Below are positions 34,926 through 45,688 of a stretch of 64,000 bases of DNA, piece after piece; the first letter of the stretch is position 1; each line of letters starts with the position of its first letter. Under the pieces are notes generated by a model. The model was not told the origin of the DNA and ran no database searches. It was given only the letters and a program-made list of their open reading frames with translations. The translations under genes and the position numbers were made by a program. Source of the DNA: Ganoderma boninense (taxonomy: Eukaryota > Basidiomycota > Agaricomycetes > Polyporales > Polyporaceae); the NCBI GenBank assembly GCA_002900995.3, contig CM035304.1, positions 1,285,498-1,349,497 of the forward strand. Direction: 5' to 3'.

Positions 34926-37522
34926 CTACTGGCTGGGGTAGTCGTAGAAGCCCTTCCCGCTCTTCTTCCCATACCACTGGGCATCCACCATCCGCTCTAG
35001 CAACACGCTCGGCCGGTACTTCGAGTCCCCCGTGCCGTTGTAGATCGTTTGCTGGATCGCCAGACAGGTGTCCAGCCCTATGCTGTCGCGCCGTACAAGC
35101 CAGGGTGCCAGGGTTCATCCAGATCGGCAGAGAGCAGTGGGAAAGGGAACCGGAAACCGTCACCCAAGGCGAGTGTGACGCAGCCAACGAGGGCAATCCC
35201 CGATCCAAATGGGAAAGGGGGCCGATGGGGCGAGCAGAACAGTTGCACGCAAGATCAGACGAGGCGCAAAATTTGCCAAGCCACGCAAACACCAAGGATG
35301 TTTGCGTACGTGTGGGCATGGAGGCGATCGGGAGACGGGGGAATGAGCCATTTGTGCCGAATGTAAAACGATCCGACCAGCATTCCATCAGAAGCGATGC
35401 AAGATGCGCGACAACCCAGAAAAACGGCGGCGTGAAATGAGTGATTAGACGTCAATGAAGCGCATACGGAGGCCACTCACAAATCCGCTGCGGTGAAAAA
35501 AGTTTTATGAGCAGGATACGAACATTAAAAACACAGAAACATGTACCTAATTGGAGGGGTCCCATCGGGTGGTTCATTCCAAGCTTGAGTGTCTTGTCGA
35601 TGTCCTCTCGAGTGGCGATACCCTAGACAATAGTTCAACGAACCGTCCTCGGTGATAGGCAACGCCAATAACGGGGTACCTTCTCGAGCATCATGATAGC
35701 CTGCGCAATCGCAGTCAGACTTCGTCGGATATGGCAGCCACGCGAGAGGGAGGGTCAGAACGCCACCCACCTCGTTGATGAAGGGCATTAACAGCCCATT
35801 GGCCACGAAGCCAGGCACGTCCTTTGAATATGTCACCTCTGGGCCCCCCACGTGCATTTGCGTTTGCATTCGCAGCCCGCGAGGTGAAAGGGAGACGATC
35901 ATAAGTGGCGCAATGAGTGGGAGGAGAGCGAAGTTCCAAAACGATGCGAGACGCACCTTTCCCGCATGCCGTCGCGTAGGCCCTCGCGCGCTCCAGGGTC
36001 TCTTCCGAGGTTTGCACCGCAGCGATCAGCTCCACCAGTTTCTGTGAAGCAATGAAAAGAGGGTCAGTGGCGCTGCTCCCGGCTTCCGTTGACGGAGTTG
36101 CGAAGCTGCAGCAGCCTGCACGCACCATCACCGGAACAGGGTTGAAGAAGTGCAGGCCGACGACTCGGGACGCACTCTCCTTGCCCTCCGGGTCGGCTGC
36201 CGTCTTGCCTTCAGGTATGGTCGACGCGGCAATTTTTGTGATACTGATGGAGGACGTGTTCGTCGCGAGGATGGTTTTAGGGGACAGTTCGGCAGACAAA
36301 GTGCGGAAGATGCTTTGCTTGATCGCCAAGTTCTCGGAAACTGCCTGTGAGCTGGAGTTAGCGGTGCTGGGCACGAAAAAATGTACTGGTGATAGAAGTA
36401 AATTAAAGGCGGCATGTGTCGTGGTACAGGGGTACTCGCCACGTAAGACGAAGACCAGGTCGCCGCACACAAGCCACAATTTGAGTCCGGAAATACCAGC
36501 CACAGTACCGTGTATGGGGACATAGAGAGCAAACTCCGCAGACACCAGCTGCACAGCATCACCCCAACACGTTCCATGCCATGTGGAGGTAGGCTACCCC
36601 GATTTCGTTAAACGACTGACAGTCCGCTCCGTTGAAAAATCTTGCAGACTGTCCGGTTGCTTGACATCCGCGATAGGCTGTTAAATTGCGAGTGCATTAC
36701 CTGCTCGTGACGGGACCTCACGAAACTGTCCTACAGGATTCAGGGTACTTGTGAGGTGCGAGCACATTTCGAGCAGAGCTTCAATGGGTAGATTCGAAGG
36801 CTGGCCTCATATCAACATTCAAAATGACGCATATATGCATATATCATGTTCCTCGCGGAGGGCGCGGGATAGACGTTCATCACCGCGAGCCGAGGTTTCT
36901 TTTTATCCCGACAAGGCGCGACGGGTCAACTCGTCGCGTCTCGAGGGCCAAAGAAAGCACTCGGGAGGGAAGTCCATGCATGACCACGCGCAGCGAACGA
37001 TAAATTCGTGGACTTCACCGTGGGCAACAGGTCAAGATTTGCAGCCTAAGACATATCTTTCACTCCCTTGCGGGTGAGGCAATCCCTCTCCGTCCACACA
37101 TATGCCTGATCTCAGGTTCCAAGTTGGTAGAGGTGTTCCACGCGAATGTGCAATCCACATATGTGATACTGAAACTCGAGACCAAGGGCTCACCTCAATC
37201 ACCATGTCCGCATCCCTGAAACCCTTCAAGTCGTCCACGACCGTAATACGATCTCGAGCCTCCTTCGCGGCCTCCGACGTCAGCTTGCCCTTCGAGACGT
37301 CTTTCGAGACAATCTTGTCGAAGAGCGCCAGTCCAGACTTGATTTGCGCAGAGGACCGGTCATGCAGCAGCACGGGGACCTTCGCGTGCACGGCAGACAC
37401 GAAGGCGATGCCCAGACCTGGTTCGGCCGGTCAGCATTGCGGGGAACATGCGCGCTCCATGACGCACCCATCTGGCCCGCGCCGATGACGCCTGCTCTCC
37501 TGATTCCGTGTGCAATGCTCAT
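34926..37522 (-). CDS. 3-Hydroxybutyryl-CoA dehydrogenase, nine exons including a 7-nt exon
   Basis: Exons: 37522-37468, 37417-37194, 36344-36126, 36041-35957, 35821-35771, 35700-35680, 35622-35547, 35487-35481 and 35082-34926. The Rossmann nucleotide-binding motif is GVIGAGQMGLGIA, followed by LLHDRS, then VGLHFFNPVPVM and NTSSISITKIA, and a C-terminal domain with DVPGFVANGL, LGMNHPMGPLQLADFIGLD and KSGKGFYDYPSQ. The enzyme reduces acetoacetyl-CoA-type substrates (or the reverse) with NAD(P), in fatty acid or butyrate-like metabolism. The join between exons 4 and 5 has one base too many (AAAG at about 35957), probably a sequence error. Two introns are unusually long: 848 bases between VIE and AVSE, and 398 bases before the last exon. 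Confidence 0.88.
35481..35487 (-). other. 7-nt micro-exon of the dehydrogenase gene
   Basis: CGGATTT between an acceptor (ccgcag) and a donor (gtgagt) supplies parts of A-D-F in the conserved LQLADFIGLD; without it the frame and motif both fail. Confidence 0.8.
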
Positions 37523-38198
37523 AGTGGTCGTGTCCAGAAGTGAAGTGAAGCTTTAGTGAAGACGAAGGGAGCTATGTTCGTGTTCGGGGACAGAGGGAGA
37601 TGCTGGGGAAAGGAGTAAATAAGGGCGGAGGATCCGCGCGCTGCAGAACCGGCGCGGTCCATGTGATATGTCCCCGTAGCTCCGGACTAGTAATGGGCGC
37701 CTCCCTCATCGCTTGTTCGTACTCACCTCCACAACCTTCCACAACCCAGATACAAATCGCGGCAGCGAAAAGCTCTCCAGGTTCCGGCATCTTGAGTTTG
37801 CTGAGGACACCCTGAGCAAGCCTTTTTGGCTGCGGTGACCGCACGGTAGTAACATCCATGGAGCACCTCTGACTCAGAAGAGGCATTCGGTCTCTCGTCA
37901 ACGCCGCATAACCCCTCCAGAGTTCCGATTATCCTCTATCGCTGACAGCAGCGAACCGTGCATCGGACACGACATCGCACGGTGAGTGGTTGAGGACTGC
38001 CATTGCAAGATGCGCTGACAACGAGGAACACTGCACATAGACTTCATGCTCGGGAGACCAATGCCGTCCTCCGCATCCCTCGCACTGCATCCTCATCCCC
38101 CGTTCTTCATCCTAAACTTGCATATATCCTCTCCCAGATCCTTCCCACCTAGTAACTACACCACCACCTTCAAGCAACCATTGCAGATATGTATGCCG
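37523..38198. other. Intergenic
   Basis: Promoter side of the dehydrogenase gene and 3' side of the secreted protein gene. No coding region supported. Confidence 0.45.
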
Positions 38199-38501
38199 TC
38201 ACAGAAGCGTCCGCCCCCCCTTGCCGTTCGGCTTCGTCTCCCCGAACCCACAGCCGCCATCGCGCTCCAGAGCGATGGCAACCCCCGCGCACTTCCCGCT
38301 GTTGAACCCGCAGCAGCCCGATGAGCAATCAGCGTCGCCCCTGCAGACTGCACCGATGGGCTCCGAGCCATGGCTCGAGCGCGGGACATAGGCCGCCGCG
38401 GCGACTAGAGGGATACAACGCGGTAAGCTTAGTCCTCACTCTGAGATGTCGAAGCGCTTACAGTTGGCGAGAGCTACAGCAACGAGCAAGCAGAAACGCA
38501 T
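38199..38501 (-). CDS. Small secreted cysteine-rich protein, 81 aa
   Basis: Exon 1 is 38501-38462 and exon 2 is 38404-38199, with a 56-57 base intron. The N-terminus MRFCLLVAVALANFAAAAYV is a signal peptide. The mature part has six cysteines in VCRGDADCSSGCCGFNSGKC and GGCGFGET, spaced C-x5-C-x3-CC-x6-C-xn-C, so all may pair. It resembles the small proteins often labelled biotrophy-associated secreted protein 2-like in basidiomycete genomes (from memory of the pattern, not a search). Such proteins are usually effectors or cell-wall associated; no function is known. A run of seven G near the end could hide an indel that would add a Cys-containing tail, but an even number of cysteines favours the short form. 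Confidence 0.72.
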
Positions 38502-40673
38502 GTTTGTGATGAGAGCGTGGGGTTCTACCAGGATTATTAAACCGGTGGGCAAGCCACATCTCGGCGAAGGGGACGTAACAATGTACGTACCTTCAAAAAT
38601 GAAAACCGTTCGCGAACTCGTTGAGAAGAATGGAGTGGCAGATTAAAGCTTCGCACAACCAGTTTGCGAGTAGAAGAGAGGACGGAAGAGAGGAAACTTG
38701 AATGCAGTGGATGCCTCTAGCCCCTTCACCTTATATACTGGCGGGCCACGAAGCTCGTAAACCGGACGCCCTGGATACACAATCGACGCTGGTCACCAGA
38801 AGAACGTGAAGAGCAGAGTGATTCCGGACCAAGACCAGTAAGGTTCTTTCAGAGTACTGATGCAGCCGACGGAAGGACCGAGGTCCATTGAGTCACGTCA
38901 GGAGCTAACTATCGCCAAATCCCCATTCAGTCATCCAGGCGCACATAAATCGAGTCTTGTTTCCCGGTTTAAACCGATTGAAAAGACCCCTGCCTACCAA
39001 ACGCTTTCCAAGAGAGCGTAGCACGTTGCATCAAATCCTCCGCGTTTGAGTGAACTTGGGATGCTTGCATCCCTTCTGCACGCCTTTCATTGTCCACAGC
39101 ATGCTCTCTCCGACGGCCGACTGCATCACACCCTCTTGCTCCTTTTGGGCCGGTCAATATTCCAGCCAACTGTCACCCGGAAACCGAGTTGCCCAATAGC
39201 TCCGAGTATGTAGGTATGTATGACAGCTTAAATGCGTCCTCGCGCATAGCGTTACTATAGGACAATGATCTCGGGCGACGTGCAAGCAATCAGCAAGGCT
39301 CGGCATTATGAGGGATGCGCAGCCGGGCGTGATGAGTGGTGTACAACATCGCATCCATGTTTGGCGGAGAATAACGCACGGTGAGTACTACTTGCTGCTT
39401 TTGTGGCACAGGCCCGGGTCTGCCATTCGTCAGACGTTTCATACAGCTATGTATCTCCGGAAGTCGGACTCCCGTTGAGTGGTGTCTTCACGCTCTTACT
39501 ATTTTGGCTCCGGTATACGCTCATAACCAGTGGCGGTCGTTGGCCATCGAGACGTTGCTCGGAATGATGGAGTGAGACGTCCGAGTCGGGCCCTGATGGA
39601 ATTAGTGGACACACAGCGAGTTTGTTCTGGAACACGAGCTCCTCGCGGGACGCTGGAGAGAAAGGAAAGTGAGCCCATGTCCGAGTCGCTGACCGGTCGC
39701 GAGGGGGTTGTTGCGTCTTGTGCTGGATGAATGAAATTGTGGCGTTGGTACGACAGTTGACAGCACATAGACGTCATCCTTTCGGCGTCTGAATTGCCTA
39801 AATTGGGTTCGTATCGGCTTCGAGGCGGTGGAGGCTAATTCAGGAACGATCTCGGCTCGACTCGACCACCATCACCTCCCCCTCGCGCTGCTTCCAACTA
39901 GACACGAATGCACTAGACATATTTGCCGGAGGATATTAGGAAACCGAGACTCATTTCGATGAGCGGCGCAACTGAATGCTGGCAAGTTGCAAACGAGTCC
40001 TTGAAGCTATGGACTCCTCACCTGCCAGTTGGACTCGGAGTTGGTAAGTATGCTATCCCCATTCCACTGGAGCAGCACAGGTTTTGTTCTCTGCTATGTT
40101 TGTGAGCGTTTGTTCTCTCAAAGGCAGCTCAGGATTTGACTGCTCTCCCGCACCCCGTGTATGCATGGTGTAACCTCATGATTACATCCGGTAAGGGTGT
40201 AGCTTCTTCGGTATGTCCATTGGTCGTTTAATGATCATTCCGTGCTCAGCGCTCATTCTCCACATCTGACAGTCACAGTTTTTAATATATATAGGATCTT
40301 TGACACCGAGACGAACCTCAGGCTCCCAAGGCAAGCCATGGAAGCTTCAGGCTGACAGATTCATGAAGACGTACGGCCTGCTTTCTCATCTGAGTCCTCC
40401 TCGCCCTCGAATGTCGTTCTTGCGCAGTACCAACTGAATGAAGAACACCCGCTGCCGCAGTCCACATCGGTCATCATCGTGCTGCTGCTATGGAGTCATC
40501 TGCAAGTCCTTGAAAATTTTCTCATCTCCAACTTCAGCTTCCGTTCTTCGGGAGTCTTCTTCTCTGTGCTGGAGGTCAGTTACCGTTACCGCAGCATCTC
40601 TTGCATTATTAACACACTAGGAGTCTTAGAACGCAGCCCGAGCTTTTGAGTTCAAGCGCCAGCGGGGCATGGT
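38502..40673. other. 2.2-kb stretch without a recognised gene
   Basis: Open frames are all short and none shows a family motif or consistent splice sites. It may be a decayed region; I see no transposon ends. Confidence 0.45.
38731..38740 (-). promoter_or_regulatory. TATA-like box upstream of secreted protein gene
   Basis: CAGTATATAA read on the minus strand, about 230 bases before the start codon at 38501; plausible if the 5' UTR is long. Confidence 0.3.
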
Positions 40674-41290
40674 GTATATAAGCGTTCAACTCTTGAGAGG
40701 ACGCCTCCCCAATGGACTCCGAGTCCGTGCGCGACGCGTGCGGTCGGAGAATCGGAGGAAACCCAGTCCACGGCTTTCATCGACAGTGTCAGTTCCCTCA
40801 TCGTCCGCATCCCCCTATCTCGCTTTCTGACCTTCGCCCAAGTTTACTGATGCCTCTATGCGTCCTTGATGTACTACAGCCACAGCGTCGAACGCTAGCT
40901 GCCGTCTTTTTCGCCAAACATGTAAGTATCTCCTTCCGTCTTTGGCATCCTTCATCATCACTGCATGCATTGTAATGTTGCGGAGCTTGCTTTGTGCCGT
41001 TGCTGCGCTCTATGTCGACCCCCTCGGACTCGGACCAGACTACGAAATGGCAATTTTTAACGACAGTTTCCCGACAGATTATTAGTCATAGCGGATTTCC
41101 GCAGGACAATTCTCCTGCAAAGTTGGGGCTCGTGACACAAACTGCCGCGCTCAACTTGAAGCTCGCGACGCGAGCACCCACCAAATCAAATACCCCAGGA
41201 CACCCCTCCGCAGCCCGCGCGAGTGCGTTTGTGGCCGCGGCGCCACCGTCAAGCTCGAAGGAGCCGTGCCAGCATGTATGTCTTGTGTAG
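40674..41290 (+). other. Possible small multi-exon gene behind a TATA box
   Basis: GTATATAAGC at 40674-40683 is followed 30 bases later by ATG (40712). Short protein-like frames follow: ESEETQSTAFIDSVSSLIVR ending near 40850 in a frame one base off the ATG, an exon-like piece ending AAVFFAKH before gtaagt (40921), and a Lys/Ala/Pro-rich piece ending SKEPCQH before gtatgt (41278). I cannot join them into one product without assuming a frame break. Unrecognised. Confidence 0.3.
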
Positions 41291-41537
41291 ACGAGAATAG
41301 AACGCGTTGTAGTTTGATAGTGCGATGTGCACGGTTGAATGCAGATCGTCGGAAAGGGAACACAAGGACGGTGCGGACGAACATAAACGTTGAACGTCGA
41401 ACAATGAAAGGCAATAATATTCGAGTCATCCATACAGCCGTACATGGCCGTGCACTCAATCCCGCCCATGCTCCCCCTCATCTTCATACACATACACATC
41501 GAAGGATTCCAACCAGCGCCGATCCACATCCCATCCC

Positions 41538-41628
41538 TCGCTCGCCCTCCCTCGCTCTCGCTCTCGCCCTCGCCCTCGCCCTCAGTCTCAGTCTCAGTCT
41601 CAGTCTCAGCCTCAGCCTCAGCCTCAGA
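41538..41628. repeat. Imperfect hexanucleotide microsatellite
   Basis: Runs of CTCGCC and CTCAGT/CTCAGC units over about 90 bases. Read on the minus strand it gives Glu-Ala, Glu-Thr, Glu-Gly and Glu-Ser dipeptides, with no support for being translated. Confidence 0.85.
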
Positions 41629-41639
41629 GCGACCAGCCA

Positions 41640-42337
41640 CACTCGTACCTGAACCCGGCAGACCCGACGGCCGCGTGAACTGTTATGGTGCGCGTGCGCA
41701 AGACATGCATTTGCGGCTCTCTGGTGACTGCAGATGGCATCTTGCCTTCCACTGGCTCGTGGCTCGGACTCCGCACCGCCTCCCACCTCGAGTTCGCATG
41801 CTCCCGAACCCGCCCACTGCGTGGAGAACAAGCTGGCCCCGTGCTTTCCAAATTTACTGGGGAGGGCAGGGGTGGCACTTCGATTCGATTCAAGCGCTGT
41901 CCGAAGAACCCATGGGCCATATTGGTACTGCTGATGTACGAGGTGAAGTTGGAGTTGGAGAGCGCAGCATGCTGGCAGTTGACGCAGGTAAAGTCAGATG
42001 TGCCATTGATTGAGATTTGAGGTGAGATTACCACATTGGACATTGGAGTACGTGGGGCGGAACGCTACAAGAAGCGTGCGGCACCGATTGTACTGCGTAC
42101 GTCCATGTACGGACAATTCTGGTTCATGGTGTCGATGTGGGCGTCAGAGCAAGCGAAGGCGAGGAGCTTTCGATGTGCAAACCCCGCGACATGGACATGC
42201 GAGCTGATACTACACACCTGGAGGAGTCTACGGTAGGAATCGCGGACGCGAAGATCGGGCATTCAGTCTCCTGCAGGCCTGACGTCGAATGATGAGACGC
42301 AAGTTTATATCATTGCAACACTCGCACCTAACTTTAT
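41640..42337. other. Possible minus-strand exons, not recognised
   Basis: On the minus strand 42262-42065 reads LLAFACSDAHIDTMNQNC and ends at a possible donor (gtacgc); an acceptor (ctgccag) near 41965 opens HAALSNSNFTSY. The Cys/His pattern hints at a small protein, but I could not complete it. Confidence 0.25.
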
Positions 42338-44262
42338 TTACTCAACGCCCATTTCTGCGTCCTTGTCCTCATTGACAGGGACATTTTCACCCTCATCGTC
42401 CTCATTCTCGTCTTCACCCTCGTCGTCCTCATCCCCATCTTCATCCTGCTCCTCGCCCTCATCCTCGCTCCCGCTTCCGCTCGAAGTCTCCCTCCCGCTC
42501 CCACCATCATCTCCCTCCCCTCGTTCACCCCAGACCCGCTCGAAGGACTCCGCATGCGCGCGCCCCGCCTGCATCGCACCCAGCAGCCTCACGACCGCCG
42601 CCCACCCCTTCTCCTTCTCCTCATCCCCATGCAGGTCCCCGCGGGCGCTCGGGAGCAGCATGTTTGGGAACAGCCTGTCGAGCATCACTGCCGCGCGCAT
42701 GCACGCGTGCCTATCGCCGCACCCCGACACTAGGTCCAGCACGCGCAGCTCGTGTCCCGCCTGACCGCCGGCAGCGGCACACATTCCAAGGAGCACGTCG
42801 AGCGGGGGCGTCGCGCCGAGGTCGACCTCGGGCAGCACGAGCTCGCGGAGGCCCGGGTGGCGCGCGGCGATCGCAAGGAGGACGTTGGGGGTGGGCCGTG
42901 TGCCAGCGGGTGCTGGGTCGCCGGGTTCTGCGGAGGGGTGGCGGCCGTTCGGGATGCGGAGCGCGGCGAGGCGCGGCCACGCGGCGAGCATCGCGGCGAT
43001 GTCGGCGTCGGACACGGAGGGCAGCGGATGGAACTTGAAGGTGAAGTGGGAGAGGGCACGCAGGGAGAGCGCGTGCTGGATGACGTCCATCACGGAGCTG
43101 AGGGTGGGGGTGAAGGCGGTGCTGGACTCGAGGTGGAGCGATGACAGGGTGCGGGGCACGGTAGCGAGCACGGTGGAGATGCATCGCGTGAGGGCTTCGG
43201 GGCTCTGGTCGTGCAGGAAGAAGAGGCTGAGGTGTTGCAGGTGCGGCGGGGCCGTCGCGGTGAGAAAGGACTGGAGGTGGGAGGACGGCCGCCGAGTCTG
43301 AGCTGCGTGAGGGACTGCAGGGAGCCCTGGAGGTGCGTGCAGTCGGAGGTGATGCGGAGGGAGAGCGTTCGGAGGTGTTGGAGTTGCGCGATTGAGGTCA
43401 GGGTGGACGCGCCTATCCTCAACTGCGGGGCGATGTCGAGGTTACGCAAGGATTGGAACAGGGGCATCGTCCAAGATATACCCTGTACGTTTGGGCCACG
43501 GTCTATATTCAAGCTTGCAAGAGACGGGGCTGCAGCGGCGATGTGCTCTAGTGCAGTAGTCAACAGTGTCCCACCAGGTCGGGACGGGTCCGGGTTACCG
43601 AAGGTACGGAATTCGATGGAAATATGTCGCAAAGTGGGGGCAAGGAGGAACGGCTCCGATACGGGTCCTTTCGGATCGACATGCAAAACTCCTAGCTCTG
43701 TGAGGCGGGGAAGAAAGCTGCCGATGGAGCCGAAGCGGTTCAAGATGGCCTTCCAAGTGTTCACCTCGGCGGGCTCGAGAGACTGAGAGTAGTAGAATAC
43801 CCCTCGTACAAGCGCCGCATATCTCTGAAGTGTGGCCCATTGTTTGTCGGTCGGATCTCCATTGAGTCCAGGGCTCTAGATAGCGTAAAATATGGTATTA
43901 GCGTCATCGAAAGAACATGCATGGGGGACCAAGGGATGTACGGACATCGTCGCAATCCCATGAGGAGACATACTGAGGCATAAGGTGGAAGAGGTGGTCA
44001 AAATCGAGCTGCTGAGCCCAAAGGACAGAGAGGGCCAGCTCAGAGATGTACGTCGATGCGCGTGATGCTGCTACCAGAGCGTGTCGTCTCTCGCGCTGTT
44101 CTGCTTTGACATGGTGCTCGCGAAGATAATCCTTGCTTTTGCGGGCGAATATCTCGGAGTGGAGGGATAGATGACTGAATACAGCTTCCGCAATCTCCTG
44201 GCAGAAGAGAGCACGGTGTATGGGCGACTGTTCCGAAGCTTCGGCCTGAACGTGGCCAGGAC
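42338..44262 (-). CDS. F-box/LRR family protein, class II, with acidic tail; one frame break
   Basis: Exon 1 ends at 43946; exon 2 runs 43875-42338. Exon 1 reads HRALFCQEIAEAVFSHLSL and AASRASTYISELALSVLW; its 5' end is uncertain because the frame is stopped upstream (an acceptor at 44263 is possible). Exon 2 has FLPRLTELGV, LRRs, AVMLDRLFPNMLL and LLGAMQAGRAHAESF, ending in an Asp/Glu-rich tail of about 50 residues. A one-base deletion near 43290 (GGCGGCCG) shifts the frame, with similarity continuing. Closest relative is the gene at 3978-5830 in the other block, sharing even the acidic tail. A lost first exon is an alternative. Confidence 0.75.
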
Positions 44263-44473
44263 CTGACGAAACACTTCAAAGTTCATCATAACGAGCTAAA
44301 CAAAGAGGTATTTATAATCATATGATGAACAGCAATCCACCGTAAACTCACCGAAACACAATTGCGGATTTCAATGGCTTCTAGACGAGGTAGCGGGTGT
44401 TATAGGGTTAGCAAGCATTTCGGCGTCGTCGCCATCGTCGTCTCTAGCAAACAAGCGCCACGATGGCGCTTAG

Positions 44474-45145
44474 CTAGTCTCGTGACCAGACGTTCGGAGT
44501 TCGGAGCGGACACGAAAACTTCGGGGGCTTCCGTGCTCCTGAACGTCTGGTGGCTTTACCCCCGTGACTCCCCGCTCGGTGACCTGCGTGACATCCCAGC
44601 GACACCGTGCGGCATTCAAGCAAGCCAGATAGCCCATGCGCCGAACACAACATATAAAAAGCCCTTTTGAACTGGTACGCAGAATGGTCTCTCTTGTTAA
44701 CAGGGCCCACTTGCAAGTGGGTCTTTCCTGGAACCTCACAGTACCTTGCCGGGAGCCACAGGCGGGGTGTCAGCCTACTAGGCGCCCTCGCGCGAGGCGT
44801 CCGGCGGATAGTAAGCGGGACAGGGCGACAAGCTCAACTGGATCCAAATTGCACACAACGTCGTCTCCCGCGGCATTCTATGACTCTGCGGAGGGGTCCA
44901 AATGCTTGTCAACTTCGTCGTCGTCGTCGAATGAGGGGCTTCAGCTACAGCGCTTAAAGGCAGCGACCAGCAGGGTTGTCAGAGCCAATCAGAGCCAACT
45001 CAGAGCCGTCGCAAGAGAGGCGTTGAGTCACACAGGTCACCGAGCGGGGTGTCACGGGGGTAAAGCCACCAGACGTTCAGGAGCCCGGTAAGTCCCGTTT
45101 TTTTCGCATCCGATTCAGGCTCCGAACGTCTGGTCACGAGACTAG
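44474..45145. mobile_element. Inverted-repeat (MITE/foldback-like) element, 672 bp
   Basis: The two ends are inverted copies for about 125 bases: CTAGTCTCGTGACCAGACGT at the left, its complement at the right, and further in CTCCTGAACGTCTGGTGGCT and a shared CCCCGCTCGGTGACCTG. A diverged patch of about 40 bases lies in the middle of each arm. CGCTTAG is repeated directly outside both ends (44467-44473 and 45146-45152), a 7-bp target duplication (8 bp if the outer base is counted differently). There is no transposase inside. Each arm also contains its own small inverted pair (CCAGACGTTC / GAACGTCTGG). Confidence 0.85.
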
Positions 45146-45688
45146 CGCTTAGCGCGCGGGAGGAAACGCGTTATGTCACGCAAGAACGCGTCAAGTCACA
45201 CCGAAGCAACGCGTCGCGGCATCACACTTTAGTAGTCCAGGTGGACGGAAGCCAAACTGGCCGGCGAGACGATTTATGAGTGAACACTCCTGCTCGGAAA
45301 AATCCACTACATCTGAAAACGGTACAAGACACCAAATTCAACCAAATGCCACATAAATAACGCGATCAGGGCGCTGCAACAGAGCTCAACATCATCAGAT
45401 GTTTCAGGCTCACTCTGCAAGTATCCAACACACGCCTTCGTCATCTCCAACAGCGACCACACGATAATCTACCACCCCAACCCTAGCAGCGAGTACTGTC
45501 ACGGTACCTCTGAGAGCTAGAGTTGGCGCTCGCCACCGACTTGTTCAACTCAACTGGTATCACCTACAACGTGGATAGAATCAGCACTGATCACGATATC
45601 TGTCCCAAACAGCAGCTCACCCAAACGACGAGGCGACGAGCCCTGACGAGACGGTATCCCCCGCACCGAAGGCGCTCACCTCGAAGAT
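45146..45688. other. Intergenic
   Basis: No coding region seen between the inverted-repeat element and the 3' end of the next F-box gene. Confidence 0.45.

Noticed and set aside
36345..37193. Reading the long intron of the dehydrogenase as coding (open frame into AVSENL)
   Set aside because: The frame is open by chance upstream of the acceptor; the family has VIEAVSEN without an insert and the intron part resembles nothing.
41086..41640. Minus-strand frame with Glu-Ala/Glu-Thr/Glu-Gly repeat
   Set aside because: The repeat is a microsatellite read as codons; the remainder shows no domain.
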